A DNA stretch of 64,000 nt. Origin: Heterohyrax brucei. Lineage: Eukaryota > Chordata > Mammalia > Hyracoidea > Procaviidae. Positions 21,295-32,735 of this stretch are shown in pieces (the first letter of the stretch is position 1; each line of letters starts with the position of its first letter). Position numbers and translations under genes: made by a program. Below the pieces are notes generated by a model. The model was given only the letters and a program-made list of their open reading frames with translations, made no database searches and was not told where the DNA came from. The stretch covers positions 67,382,351 to 67,446,350 of the forward strand of contig CM053162.1 of assembly GCA_028571685.1 (NCBI GenBank), in the 5' to 3' direction.

Positions 21295-21870
21295 ACAGCC
21301 CATCAAGATGATAGAGGAATTGGGGCTGGACTCAACTATGTATTCTACCACTGAAATTACCTAAGGCCTTTTTGATGATGTCTTGTTATGCTGTACCTAG
21401 AAAAGGATACACAATTAGAAAGAATTTTTAGTTATTAGCCTAAAATCTTACTTTACGTATGGTCACATAGAGCATCTACGGATAATTCCATTAGACACAA
21501 AATTCTGATACCCCAATACCTGGGGAAAACGTGAACTGCGTAGACTAAAAACTAGAACTCTTTCACATATTTACTTCATGTTTATTTCAAAGTTTGTGAT
21601 GACATTTACAATAAACAAATATATACAATAGATAGACATGAGGAATTTGCTTTACATGTTTTATCTCGAGAAAGGTGAGCATTTGTTGCTGAATTCACAC
21701 ATTAAACTTCATGTACATGACCAGAAGAATAAACTCTCAACAGGAAGGCATATTCTATGAGCATTTGTAGAAGCTGGAGCATGGGTCTCTACTCAGCTGC
21801 TCTGCTAAGACTGTCTGACCAACACAATTTAAAATTTGGATCAAGTATTCATTTTAGAATTCCGATTGGG
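21295..21870. other. Unassigned
   Basis: No repeat or gene recognised. Confidence 0.35.
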
Positions 21871-21872
21871 GT

Positions 21873-22020
21873 ACATGGAAATCCTGGTGGTATAGTGGTT
21901 AAGTTCCACGGCTGCTAACCAAAGTCAGCGTCCAAATCCACCAGAGACTCCTTGGGAGCTCTGCGTGCACTTCTGCTCTGCCTCTAGTGTTGCTATGGGT
22001 CAGAATCAACTTGATAAAAG
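21873..22020 (+). mobile_element. AfroSINE, short form
   Basis: 'ggaaatcctggtggtatag', 'ggctgctaaccaaagtcagc', 'gctatgggtcagaatcaac'. A CT-rich tract (22023-22050) follows at the tail. Confidence 0.85.
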
Positions 22021-22054
22021 ATTTTTTTCTCTCTCTCTTTCTCTTTTTTTAATT

Positions 22055-22985
22055 GGGGTACAAATATGGGTGATTTGAGAGAACATCAAAGTTACTGTTT
22101 TTCAGCTTTCGTTAGTCCTGGAGAAAATGTTTGTACCACAAGGTCAGGCTGAAGGTTGTCCTCCTGACTCTTAGCCAAGGTTGTTTAGGTCGATAAATTT
22201 AAACCTGTAATCCAGACCTGAAATCTCGCTGAAAGCAAATATATTTCTATTTCCAAACATAGTAGTTGTGGTGATTATTGCCATTTGCAAAGAGAAAGCA
22301 ACTGCCTAGACTCTAGGCTTTTCTTTCTGTCTCATAATCACTAAGATAATTGAAGCCCACCAGGCTAATCTGATTTGTAAGAATAATTGAGGTCAATGTA
22401 TTCAGACTAGAGAGTGGAAGGGTTGCTATTAAATACAAATGAAATTATAATCTTCTCCATCTGAATGATAAGCACAGAGAAATTCAGGAACAACTCAAGC
22501 TAAATTTAAATAATTATAAGAAATGAAAGATGAAATGCTTGAGTTATAATGTCTACCTGACATTTCATGGTAGGCTGAGCACAGGGGAAAACATCATTAT
22601 ACCATAAAATAACCGATCATACCTGAATTACTTCTAACTGAACATAATTAAAACCTTTTTAATAATTTAATTATAAGCCAACATGGTACACAAAGAAGAA
22701 ATAAACATATTTCTTAGCAAAATATCATCTCAATCTCTTATACAATGGACTCACATTCAGGAAGGAAGTTGATAGTTGAAGCAAAAGCAGTGATAAAGTA
22801 ATGCATCTTTAAAGATGGGTACGTAATTGTGAAGAAACTTCCAATGGAAAACAGTAAAAGCAAGTTCGCTGATTTTATACACTTGTGTCACCAAATCGAT
22901 AATGACATAAGACCACTCATTTGCTTTTCCATTCACCAGTTGTTGACTGACTACTTCAGTGGACTGAGTATAGTGTGTGACACAC
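22055..22985. other. Unassigned AT-rich sequence
   Basis: Nothing recognised before the RTE tail at 22988. Confidence 0.35.
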
Positions 22986-23125
22986 AGTTGTTGACTTTAG
23001 GTGCTGTCGAGTCAGTTCTGACTCATGGAGACCCCATGAATAACAGAATGAAACACTGTCCGGTCTGGCACCATGTCCAGAATTGGTTTTATGCTTAAGC
23101 CGATTGTTGCAGCCACTGTGTCAGT

Positions 23126-23680
23126 TCATCTCGTTGAGGGTCTTCCTCTTTTGTGCTGACCGTCCACTCTACCAAGCATGATGTCCTTCTCCAGGGACTT
23201 ATCTCTCCTGACAACATGTCCAAAGTGTGTAAGACGCAGTCTTGCCATCTTTACTTCCAAGGAACACTCTGGTTGGACTTCTTCTAGAACAGATTTGTTT
23301 ATTCTTTTGGTGGTCCATGGTCCATTCGACATTCTTCTCCAACACCACAATTCCAAGGCATCAATTCTTCTTATGTCTTGTTTGTTCATCGTCCAGCTTC
23401 TGCATGCATGTGATGTGATTGGAAATACCATGGCTTGGGTCAGGCATGTTTTAGTCTTCAAGGTGACATCCTTACTTTTGAATACTTCTAAAGAGGTCCT
23501 TTGCAGCAGATTTTCCCAGTGCAGTGCGTCTTCTGATTTCTTGGCTGCTGCTTCCAAGGGCATTGGTTGTGGACCCAAGTAAAATGAAATCTTTGACAAT
23601 CCAATACTTTCTCCATTTATGACAATGTTGATTACTGATTCAGTTGTGAGGATTTTTCTTTTCCTGATGTTGAGGTGCAA
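23126..23680 (-). pseudogene. RTE ORF2 C-terminal fragment
   Basis: Open for 184 codons on the minus strand. The peptide contains the RTE C-terminal signature 'LEEVQPECSLEVKMARLRL' and 'KRGRPSTR' near the end, typical of the region after RT in RTE/BovB. There is no intact start or upstream domain, so it is a remnant. Confidence 0.8.
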
Positions 23681-23792
23681 TCCATGCTGAAGACTTTGGT
23701 AAACACCTCAGATCTTCTTCATTTCTAGCAAGTAAAGTAGTGTCATCTGCATAACACAGGTTGTTAATGAGTCGTCCTCCAATCCTAATGCC

Positions 23793-24179
23793 TCATTCTT
23801 CTTCATGTAATCCAGTTTCTTGGATTATTTGCTCAGCATACAGATTGAAAAGGTATGGTGAAAGGATACAACCCTCATGCAAATCTTTCCTGTCCCTAAA
23901 CCATGCAGGGTCCCCATGTTCTGTTTGCATAACTGCCTCTTGATCCATGTACAGATTCCTTGAGAGCACAATTAGGTGTTCTGGAATTCCCATTCTCCGC
24001 AATGTTAGCTGTAGTTTAGTGTAATCCACATAGTCTAATGCTTTTGCGTGGTCGATGAAGCACAAGTAAACATCTTGCTGATATTCTTTGCCTTCAGCCA
24101 AGATCCATCTGACATCAGTGATGATATCCCTGGTTTCATATCCTCTTCTGAACCCAGTTTGAATTTCCGGCAGTGTCAA
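23793..24179 (-). pseudogene. RTE reverse transcriptase fragment
   Basis: Open for 128 codons. Residues 41-52 read FIDHAKALDYVD (RT motif A, catalytic Asp kept). Residues 102-119 read EGCILSPYLFNLYAEQII (motif B, with Glu where Gln is usual). The YADD box follows downstream at about 23733-23744 in another frame, so a frameshift separates it. Inactive. Confidence 0.85.
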
Positions 24180-25132
24180 TGTGTTATTGTAGTTGCTTTT
24201 GAATGATGTTGAGGAGAATTTTACTTGTGTGTGATATCAACGATGTTGTTCAGTAATTTACACATTTGGTTGGATCTCCTTTCTTTGGAACGGGCATAAA
24301 TATGGATAGCTTCCAGTCACTTGGCCAAGTAGCTGTCCTCCAAATTTCTTGGCATAGATGAGTGAGTACTTCCAGCACTGCATCTGTTTATTGAAATATC
24401 TCAATTGATATTCCATCAATCCCAGGGGCCTTGTTTTTCATCAGTGCCTTCAGTGCAGCTTTGATGTCTTTCTTCAGTACCATTTGTTCCTGATCATGTG
24501 GTACCTCTTCAAATGGCGGAACATGAAGCAGTTCTTTCTGGTATAATGAGTCTCTGTATTCCTTCCATCTACTTGTGATGCTCTCTGAGTCGTTTTATAG
24601 TTTCTCTGTAGAATCCTTCACTATTGAAACTCTGGACTAGAATTTTTTCTTTCAGCTTGAGAAATGCAGGCTGTGTTCTTCCCTTCTCATTTTCTATTTT
24701 CAGCTTTTGCACGTGTCATTATAATACTTTGTTTTGTCTTTTTGTTGTGCTCTCTGAAATCTTCTGTTTAGGTCTTTTGCTTCACAGTTGCTTCCTTTTG
24801 CTTTAGCTGCTTGACATTCAAGAGCAAGTTTCAAAGTCTCTTCTGACATCCAATTTGGTCTTTTCTTTCTTTCCTGCATTTTAATCACTTGCTCTCTTCA
24901 TGGATGATGTCTTTGATGTCGTTCCACAATTTGTCTGGTTTTTGGCTGTTAGTGATCAATACATCAAATCTGTTCTTGAGAAGTCTTTAAACTCAGGAGC
25001 TATATGCTGAAGATAATACTTTGGCTCTTGTGGACTTGTTCTAATTTTCTTCAGTTTCAATTTGAATTTGCATATGAACAATTGATGATTTCTGCCACAG
25101 TCAGCACTCTTGTTTGGACTGCTGATATGGAG

Positions 25133-26096
25133 TTTCAGCTGAGCTTCTAGACAAGACAGACTAGGAAGAAGGACCCAACAGTCTGATTCTGGAAGGAATT
25201 AGCCAGAGAAAACCTTATGAATAGTAGCCAAACATTGTCAGCTACAGTGCCGGAAAGCGAGGCCCCCAGGTTGGAAGGTACTCGGAAGATGACTCGGGAA
25301 GGGCTACCTCCTCAAATCAGAGTCCATCGATCTCAACAATGTAGGTGGAGTAATGCCTCCAGGAGCTTCATTCGCTGATGTGGCATGACCCAAAATGAGA
25401 AGAAACAGCTGCAAACATCTGCTAATAATCAGAACATGGCAGGTATGAAGTATGAATCTAGGAAAACTGGAAATTGTCAGAAATGAAATGGAACTCATAA
25501 ACACTGGCATCCTGGGCATTAGGGAGCTGAGATGGACTGGTTTTGACCGTTTTGAACCTGACAATCATGTGGTCTACTGTTTGGGGGAAGGAAACTTGAA
25601 GAGGAGCAGGGTTGTATTCATCATCAAAAAGATCATTTCAGGTTCTGTCCTGAAGTACAGTGCTGTCAGTGATAGGATAACATCCTTAAGCTTACAAGGA
25701 TGGCCAGTCAATACAACTGTTACTCAAATTTACAGGCCAACCACTAAAGTCATAGATGAAGAGGTTGAAGATTTTTACCAGCTTCTGCAGTCTGAAATTG
25801 ATCGAACATCCAATCAGGATGCATTGATAATTACTGGTGACTGGAATGCAAATGTTGGAAACAAGAAGGATCAGTAGTTGGTAAATACAGCCTTGGTGAT
25901 AGAAATAATGCAGGAGATTGCATGACAGAATTTTGCAAGACTAACGGCTTTTTTTATTGCAAATACCCTTTTTAAACAACACAAACAGTGACTGTACATA
26001 CACATGGACCTCACCAGATGGCATACACAGGAACCAAATTGGCTATGTCTATGGGAAAAGATGATGGAAAAGCTCCATGTTAGCAGTCCAAACAAG
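25133..26096 (+). mobile_element. RTE LINE, 5' third (inverted relative to the rest)
   Basis: Plus-strand 5' portion of RTE: the 5' region ('tttcagctgagcttctagac') through the endonuclease to 'agcagtccaaacaag' (26082-26096). That last 15-mer is the exact reverse complement of 25109-25123 in the minus-strand part, so the two segments abut at the same element coordinate. It lacks the most 5' part seen at 8057-8150. Confidence 0.9.
25452..25877 (+). pseudogene. RTE endonuclease (APE-type) fragment
   Basis: Open for 141 codons. It includes residues ILGIRELRWTG near the start and 'IITGDWNANVG' close to the end, the latter being the conserved GDxN region of the APE-type endonuclease. It ends in a stop just after. 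The continuation (about 25880-25960) is in another frame. Confidence 0.85.
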
Positions 26097-26099
26097 GCA

Positions 26100-27015
26100 C
26101 ACGGTAGGGTCACAATATTTTTATTTAATAAAAAATAAATGATAAAATATGTTACTGAACCACCCATGTACTTAGAACCTCTAAAACATTTCTTATTTTA
26201 TCAATGTTATCTGCACTAATAAAATTGGTAAAGTCAGAGAGTGAAAACATATTCATGGAAGAATTCGACTCCAAAATGCTTTCAAAAATTAAATGTTGAA
26301 CAATAAAATAGGTATCAAGTTTTCAAATTTGTGTATTAAGATTAAAATCAGTATTGCTAAACACAGTATCACCTGTGGACTCTGAACTCTGAGAACATAC
26401 CAGCTCTATTGTGGCTTCTTGCTGGGCCCCTTCACTATCACATGTCCCCCACTCTTCATAGGGCATGGTAAGGACTGAGGTCACGCCCACAAGTAGAATG
26501 AACAGCTGCCACCACAGAAGCTAAGAAAATGCTACCCCAGCCAGATGCCCTGCTGAAAGTACGCATACGCCAGTCAAGGGTCGCAACTTGAGCTGAACTG
26601 AGACAACACAGGGAAACGACCTGTGAAGAAAGACTTCAAGGCTAAAGAGATTTGATGACAAAGAAACCCAAAACGTTGCCAAACTTAGTGATGTGACCCC
26701 TACCAGTGTCTAAGTTACTTAGCTGTAATTTGCAGCAGAGATTGTGGTCCAAAACAAAAGTGTAGCTTAACTTTCTTAGATAGATTTTATTGATCTAATT
26801 TGCCATACAAACAAAAGACACAGAAATAAAATCTCACTCCAGAAATGGATGTGATTTGAATAGACTCTTATAAGGCCACAATTTCTGATGTTAGAAAAAT
26901 GAAAAAAAAAGTTTATCTGGGAGAAGGTGTATGGAAGATCAAAGTTACTACTGCCTTTCAGTTAAAACTTTATGCACTCAGGCGAACAGATCATTTGGCA
27001 GGAAAGATAGTCTTA
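26100..27015. other. Unassigned AT-rich sequence
   Basis: No repeat or gene recognised. A slightly GC-richer stretch around 26400-26600 has no known motif. Confidence 0.35.
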
Positions 27016-27019
27016 TAAT

Positions 27020-27450
27020 TGGGTTTACTCATTTTACTTGAGATTTAATTGACACAAATCAATTGCACATTTTAAAAGTATACTGCATGCTAAATTTTGA
27101 TATGTGTATATCTATGAAAACATCCCCAGAATCAAGATAGTGAACATAGCATCCGTCACCTCCAGATGTTTCCATAGATCTCTGTCACCCTCACCATCCT
27201 CAAGCAATTACTGATGTGATTTTGAACCCTATAGATTAGTGTGTATTTTATGATATTAAAGGCATGAAGTCACATAGGAAATACACCATTTTTGTCTATC
27301 TTCTTTAACTTGACATAATCATTTTTAGCTATCACTGAGAAGCATTCCATTGTGTAAATACAGCACAATTGGCTTATCCATTTACCTGTTGGTGTATACT
27401 TGAAGAAACTTTTTCTGGATGTAAGTACTTCATTAAATACATTCTTTGCA
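27020..27450 (-). mobile_element. Old LINE-1 3' portion
   Basis: Antisense old L1: 'tatcactgagaagcattcc', 'attgtgtaaatacagcac', 'ggcttatccatttacctg' near 27335-27390 match the order at the end of L1M-type elements. It continues after the SINE at 27466. Confidence 0.6.
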
Positions 27451-27465
27451 AATATTTTAGATCGG

Positions 27466-27612
27466 TAGTAGTAGTGCCGTGGTTAAGAGTTTGGCTGCTG
27501 ACCAAAAAAGGCGGGCATTTGAAATCCGCCACCTGTCCCTTGGAAATGCAGTGGTGCAGTTCTTTTCCATCCTGTCGGGTTGCTGTAAGTCAGAATCCAC
27601 TCAGCAACAATG
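27466..27612 (+). mobile_element. AfroSINE inside L1
   Basis: 'agtgccgtggttaagagttt' head, 'gcgggcatttgaaatccgcc' B-box area with CpGs kept, 'gctgtaagtcagaatccac' 3' end. L1 sequence lies on both sides. Confidence 0.85.
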
Positions 27613-27639
27613 GATCTTTTGTTTGTTTACTTGCTTCAA

Positions 27640-28170
27640 GTGCCTGTCTTTTCATTCTTTTTGTAGTATCTTTTAATGAGTAGACTTTTTTAATTCTGAT
27701 AAAGTCAAAATTGGCTATGTGTTCTTTTATGGATTGGGCCTGGTATTACACCTAAAAAAATTTAGCACAAGGTCCTGATTCTCTCCTGTTTTTGTCTAGA
27801 AACTGTGTAGTTTTAGGTTTCACATTTATATCTATGATCAAGTTAGTTCTAATATTTTCATATGCTGTATGAACTGAATATTATTGTTATTATTAATACA
27901 TTTATCTTATTTAATACTGTGTATAGATATTCACTTACCCCTGAACTGTTTGTTGAAAAAGATATCATTTTTTCTTTGTCTTTGGGCCTTTGCCAAAAGT
28001 CAGCTGTCCATACATGTGTGTCTATATCCAGACTTACTTTTCTGTTCCACGAATCTATTTGCCTGCCTTAATACCAATACCATACTCTCTTGATTACAAG
28101 AATTTTATAATAGCTTTTGAAATTCATAGGATTATCACTCCAAATCTGTTGAGATTTAAAACAACAAAAT
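27640..28170 (-). mobile_element. Old LINE-1 ORF2 fragment
   Basis: Antisense ORF2: 'ttttttaattctgataaagtc', 'gtgtagttttaggtttcac', 'cacgaatctatttgcctgcc', 'gaattttataatagctttt'. Continues the element begun at 27020 and is cut by the LTR pair from 28171. Confidence 0.65.
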
Positions 28171-28645
28171 TATCTTAGTCACCTAGTGTTGTTATGACAG
28201 AGATAATACAAGTGAATGGGTTTAACCAAACGAGATTTATTTCCTCCCAGAAAAGTAAACTTAAAGTCCAAATTCAGGGCATCAACTCCAGGGGAAGGTT
28301 TTCTCTGTTCACTACAGAGGAAGGTCCTTGTCATCTATTTACCCCTGGACTGGAATCTACTCAGGCTCGGGAACCTCAAATCCGAACAAAATATTCTGCT
28401 CTTGGAGCTTATTTCACGGTGTTACATGGTCTTCAACTCTCTGGTTGCTTCCCTTTCCTTTTATCTCCTGAGAGATTGTTTCAAGACACAATCCAAGGCT
28501 TTTAGCTCGAGTCCTGCCTCATTAATACACTGCCGTGCATTCTCCCTCGTTAACACCAGAGTGGCAGAACTTAAAGCATACAGGAAAAATCACACAATAC
28601 TAGGAATCATGACCCAAACTAATATGTATGTATTTGGGGGCAGGG
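28171..28645 (+). mobile_element. LTR, ERVL/MaLR-like
   Basis: Starts near 'ttagtcacctagtgttg' and ends 'tttgggggcagggcataa'. It shares block order with 12217-12759 and 63027-63545 (a 'gggtttaacc...gagatttat' block, then 'ggaaggtccttgtcatc'). Diverged solo LTR with no viral genes. Boundaries approximate. Confidence 0.65.
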
Positions 28646-28649
28646 CATA

Positions 28650-29165
28650 AACTTTTTAGATTTTGAATTTGAAATTAAAACTTTTGCTATCTTATGATGG
28701 GGTAAATGTATTTTGTGTATTGCAGGGATGTGATTTCTGGGGTCAAAGGGTGGAATAATATGAAATGTAGTCTGTGTTTCCAAATATGTGTATCAGTTTG
28801 CCTGGCCCTGATTCCTGGTATGATGTGATTTTTCCCTGATGTTGTCGATCTGCCTCTGTGATGTTAAGGATGGAGTGTGGTGGCAGCTGTGTTAATGAGA
28901 TGTGATTCAATCTACAAGCTTGGTTTTTGTTGAGGCAAACTCTTAGGATATAGAAGAAAGAAGCAAGCAGAGAGACAGAAGTGACCACACACCACCAAGA
29001 AAGCAGTCCCAGGAGCAGAATATTTTCTTTAAACCTGGAGTCCCAGTGTGGAACAATGATTGAATTTGGACTTTCAGCCTACTTGCTGTGAAGAAATAAA
29101 TTTCCCTTTGTTAAAGTCGTTCACCTGTTGTATTTCTTTTATAACTGCATGAGATGAACAAGCTA
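28650..29165 (+). mobile_element. Second LTR, different family (MaLR-like)
   Basis: 'cagtttgcctggccctgattc', 'gcaagcagagagacagaag', 'ttggactttcagcctacttg', then 'gaaataaatttccctttg', a polyadenylation-signal region typical of a MaLR-type LTR 3' end. It sits back to back with the preceding LTR, and both interrupt the same old L1. Family from memory. Confidence 0.6.
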
Positions 29166-29174
29166 ATGGGTGAC

Positions 29175-29775
29175 ATTAGCCCTCCGAAGTTGCGGGAAGT
29201 TTTTCAAAGTTTATTTTATTGATTGATTGATTTTACTACTACAGAAATCCTTGCATTTCTCTACGAACTCTACAATGAGTTTATTAATTTCTGTATAAAT
29301 CCCTGCTGCGGTTTTGAGTGGGATTACACTGAGTCTTTAACTCAGGTTGGGGAAAATTTTATCACTACTGACTCTTCTGACACATGTATGAGGCATATCT
29401 CTTCATTAATGTTTTCCTTTAAATATCTCACAGTTTTGTAGTTTTCTGGGTACAGAACTTGCTTGTGTTTTGTCCAATGTATCTCTGGTTTGTTTTGATG
29501 CAATTATAAATTATACTTTACTTAAATTTCCATTTTTTGTTAGCATGCCAAGCCAAGCCAAGTGCCAATGAGTCGGTAGTATGAACGGTTTAGTATATTG
29601 TTCTTGTTCTTAAGACCTTGGGTAATTCACACCTTAGTTTTACTAGGTTTTCATTTACATTCTGCTGGGTTTTCTGTGTAGGTGATTCTACTGTCCGAAG
29701 ACAGTTTTGCTTGTTCCTTTCCACTCTGGATACCTTTTCTCTTTTTTCATCTTGGGAAACTTGCTAGACTGTCCA
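29175..29775 (-). mobile_element. Old LINE-1 ORF2 fragment, continued
   Basis: Antisense ORF2: 'tttgagtgggattacactgag', 'ctcacagttttgtagtttt', 'ccaatgtatctctggtttg', 'gacagttttgcttgttcc'. Interrupted only by a 28-base SINE-tail scrap (29546-29573). Confidence 0.65.
29546..29573 (-). mobile_element. Micro-fragment of SINE/RTE 3' tail
   Basis: 'ccaagccaagtgccaatgag' plus 'tcgg': only the last ~28 bases of the SINE. Neighbouring 'tagcatg' and 'tagtatg' may be a target duplication. Confidence 0.45.
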
Positions 29776-29849
29776 TTAAGAAGTGACTAGAGAAGGAAGG
29801 AGAGGGTTGGGTATAGATTAGATAGGTGATAGAAATTTGGTTGGGTGAA

Positions 29850-30712
29850 ATCAGTGATAGCACACATTAGAAAGAAGAGCAATTTAATTGGACTTTATCA
29901 TAACCTGAAAACTCTTTCAATCTTAACCCAATATTACAAGGATAGAGTAGCAGCATCAGGGGACTGGGGACCATGCTCTCAGGGGACATCGAGGCCAACT
30001 GGCTTAACTATCCTATGGATAAGAGAGTCTTCTGCACTCCATACTGGTGAGTGGCATCTAGGGTCTTAAAAGCTGGCAAGCTGCCATCTGAGGTATACCA
30101 AATGGTCCCAGCTCAGATGGAACTGATGATCACTAAGGACACCAACGACATGAGGGAAAAAGAGCCCAGAAGAAAGACCCACACAAATGAGTGACTATAT
30201 CAACATGTGACCAGAAGACTCACATGGTGCCTGGCAACCACCAATGACAGCTGTAATGGGGCTCACGATGCTGAGTCCCACTGGCAACACGAGAAAAATA
30301 GGGGTGCACCCTAAGAACTTGACTAAAAGACTGAAATTGATGGTCAAAGGCTTGAGCATTCCCCTGGGAGTGTGGCCCCTACACCTGATGCTGCCCGTGA
30401 TCATAGATCATTACTGAGGTCGGCTCTTCAGATAGCAGTGTAACATACTCAGGGACACAGAGTGGCTGTATTCTATGTTCACTTCGTGGTTCTATGCATC
30501 TCTAGGATGTCATCCTTCTGGCCTCTTACTAGAGGGAAGTGGAGAAGGAGGAGGAGGGGACAAGAGATTGTTAAGAGGATATGACATGTGTGGAATGGAA
30601 AGGACAAGTGTGCTGTCACCAGGCAAAGAGAGCAAAGAGAGCTGCAGATAGGCGAGCATGCAAATTTGAACTGTGTTGTAAACTTGCACTCAGTCACGAG
30701 ACAGAGAGAGAG
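29850..30712 (+). mobile_element. LINE-1 3' UTR (same family as 36-1144)
   Basis: 'ggggaccatgctctcaggg', 'ggcatctagggtcttaaaag', 'agtgtgctgtcaccaggca', 'cttgcactcagtcac' in sense order. 5'-truncated. The tail is replaced by a GA-rich stretch near 30700-30720. Confidence 0.8.
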
Positions 30713-30799
30713 TGAGTGAATAGACACGGTGAGAATAGGTATATTTGACTGACTTCTGATCATAAGAATTCTTTTGGTGTTTTACCACTAAATACTCAG

Positions 30800-31160
30800 C
30801 TGTAGATGCCTGTGTTAGATGGATAGAATGTCCTTCTCAATCTAATCTTTTGGATGTTGGATGTTGGATCTGGTCAGATACTTTTTATATCTCTGTTGAG
30901 ATGATTTTTTAAAATGGTTTGTTAACACTGAATAATATTGACTGACTTTTGATAACTAAATAATACCTGGGAGAGGTCTCACTTGGTTTTGATAAGTTAA
31001 CTTTTCGTACTTATAATTGAATAAGTTCAGTAAAATTTAAATTTGCCAAAATTTTGTTGAAGATTTTTACATCTATGTTTCTGAAGAATATTGGTTTCTA
31101 GTTTTTTTTTTCTTTGTAAAAAAAGGAAAGATTTGCTATTGGTAGTATTGGTCTCTTACA
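30800..31160 (-). mobile_element. Old LINE-1 ORF2 (RT region) fragment
   Basis: Antisense: 'ttttgttgaagatttttacatc', 'tatgtttctgaagaatattgg'. It continues after the RTE at 32030-32255 ('tattctgattacttatttc', 'ttgtgtcttttaag'). Confidence 0.55.
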
Positions 31161-31234
31161 ATGGTTAATTATCCCAGAAGGTGACTATGTGATGAGAACA
31201 GGGCATAAGGATCGGAAGAAGACTCATTAAGAAC

Positions 31235-31570
31235 TTGCATTATATGGATGATGCAATTTTGCTTGTTGGAAGTGAAATGGACTTCAGGAACCTACTGATG
31301 AAGACCAAAGACCACAACCTTCAGTGTGGGTTACACCTCAGTATAAAGAAAACAAACAAAAATCTCCCAACTGGATCAATGATCAACATGATCAAAGGAG
31401 AAAAGATTATCAAGGATTTCATTTTACTTGGATCCACAATCATCACCCGTGGAATCAGCAGTCAAGAAATCAAAAGATGCATTGCATTGGGAAAATCAAC
31501 TGCAAAAGACCTCTTTAAGGGGAAGAAAAGCATAGATGTCACCTTGAAGACAAAGATGCACCTGACCTAA
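31235..31570 (+). pseudogene. RTE RT thumb-region fragment
   Basis: Open for 111 codons starting at the catalytic box (MHYMDDAILLVGSEMDF). Then 'IKDFILLGSTIITRGISSQE' and 'STAKDLFKGKKSIDVTLKTK', matching the region after the RT active site in the other RTE copies. No endonuclease remains, so not functional. Confidence 0.8.
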
Positions 31571-31676
31571 GACATTGTATGTCCAGATGCCTCATACAAA
31601 TGTGAAAGCTGAATGGTGAATAAGGAACACTGAAGAAGTGATGCCCTCAAATTTTGGTGTTGGTGAAGAACACTGA

Positions 31677-31729
31677 GTAGGGTTATGGGTTGGAATTGAC
31701 TCAACAGCAATGTTTTGTTTGGCTTTGGT
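31677..31729 (+). mobile_element. 5'-truncated SINE inside RTE
   Basis: 'agggttatgggttggaattg' 'actcaacagcaatg' followed by a 'ttttgtttggctttgg' tail. Only the last ~50 bases of the SINE are present, interrupting RTE sequence that is continuous elsewhere. Confidence 0.65.
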
Positions 31730-32029
31730 GGAAAGAACAAATCAATGTCTCAGACAAAGCACAACCAGAAGGCCCTCCAGAAGCAAGGATGGTGAGACTG
31801 TGTCTCATGTACTGGAGACATGTTATCAGGAAGGATCAGCCCTTCAAGAAGGATGTCTTGCTGGTAAAGCTGAAAGTCAGGGGAAAAGACGAAGAGATGA
31901 ACTAACACAGTGGCTGCAATAATGGTGTCAAGAGAGGGACAATTGTGAGGATGCTGCCGGACCCAGCGGGGTTCTGTTCTGTTGTGCAGAGTGTGTAGGA
32001 CTCAGAATCTACTGCATGGTACCTACGAA

Positions 32030-32255
32030 AGGATGAAAAATATATTCTGCTCTTTATCTTTCTGGAACAATTTACTTAGAATTTTTAGTATTTCATTTTT
32101 AAAAGTTGTATAGAATTCACAAGCAGGGACATTTGCCCCTGGAATGTTCCATTTGGGGCAGTGTTTTAACTACAAACCAAATGTTAATATATTGCTAGAG
32201 CTATTCTGATTACTTATTTCTTCTTGAGTGATCTCTGCTACTTTTGTGTCTTTTA
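32030..32255 (-). mobile_element. Old LINE-1 ORF2, after RTE
   Basis: Antisense L1 'aatttacttagaatttttag', 'atttgcccctggaatgttcc', 'ctgattacttatttcttcttg'. Follows on from 30800-31160 across the RTE. Confidence 0.5.
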
Positions 32256-32257
32256 AG

Positions 32258-32338
32258 ACTGGCCAGTGTTTTGTTCTGTCCTGCACAGGGTCACCATGAG
32301 TTAGAGTTGACACAGCGGCACCTTATAACACCACCAAC
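32258..32338 (+). mobile_element. RTE/SINE 3' tail fragment
   Basis: 'cagtgttttgttctgtcctg', 'agggtcaccatgagttagag', 'ttataacaccaccaac' tail. About 80 bases, 5'-truncated. Directly followed by a 40-base SINE head (32345-32382, 'gtagccctgacggtgcag' 'tggctaag'). Confidence 0.65.
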
Positions 32339-32570
32339 ACTGTAGACATGTAGCCCTGACGGTGCAGTGGCTAAGCAGTTCTTTCTTTTTCTCCCTTTTC
32401 CCCAGAACCTTTCACTCTCCTCTCCTTTGGACACTGTAACTCCACTATGTATATTAGACAATTTAAAGTTGTCTCCCACATCACTGATTGTCGTCTCATT
32501 TCTTTAAGTTATTTTTTCTTTGTGATAATATTTATCAGTCAGTAAATAAATAAACGAGCAAATATAACAA

Positions 32571-32735
32571 ACTGCTAGCCATCAAGTAGACTCTGACTCA
32601 TACAGGCTCTATCGGACAGAGTAGAGCTGCCCCATAGAGTTTCCAAAGAGCACCTGGTAGATTCAAACTGCTGACCTTTTGGTTAGCAGCCAAACTTTTT
32701 ACCAATAGGCCACTTATGAGGGTTTCCTGCAATGA
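32571..32735 (-). mobile_element. AfroSINE, short form
   Basis: 'agccatcaagtagactctg', 'gccccatagagtttccaaag', 'gaccttttggttagcagcc', head 'ccacttatgagggtttcc'. Unassigned to possibly old L1-like sequence follows to 33290. Confidence 0.85.

Larger units (their letters stand above)
22988..25132 (-). mobile_element. RTE LINE, 3' two-thirds (sense on minus)
   Basis: Runs on the minus strand from near the end of the endonuclease region to the 3' tail ('ggtgctgtcgagtcagttctg' at about 23001). It contains most of the RT and C-terminal region in broken frames. It stops at 25109-25132, where the sequence reverses into the plus-strand 5' portion. See the findings: the two parts together look like one element with an inverted 5' end. 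Confidence 0.9.
31190..32015 (+). mobile_element. RTE LINE 3' part, inserted in L1
   Basis: 5'-truncated sense RTE. It begins within RT ('ggaagaagactcattaagaac'), and the catalytic box reads YMDD (about 31238-31249) where other copies have YADD. C-terminal part 'ggatggtgagactgtgtctc' and tail 'gtaggactcagaatctac'. The frame is open for 111 codons at 31235-31570. A SINE scrap sits inside at 31677-31729. Confidence 0.85.

Noticed and set aside
23178..23582. 134-codon plus-strand frame
   Set aside because: It is the antisense of the RTE ORF2 C-terminal fragment.
31238..31249. YMDD motif resembling a viral reverse transcriptase
   Set aside because: The flanking residues match the RTE LINE copies in this window, so it is a mutated LINE box and not a virus.
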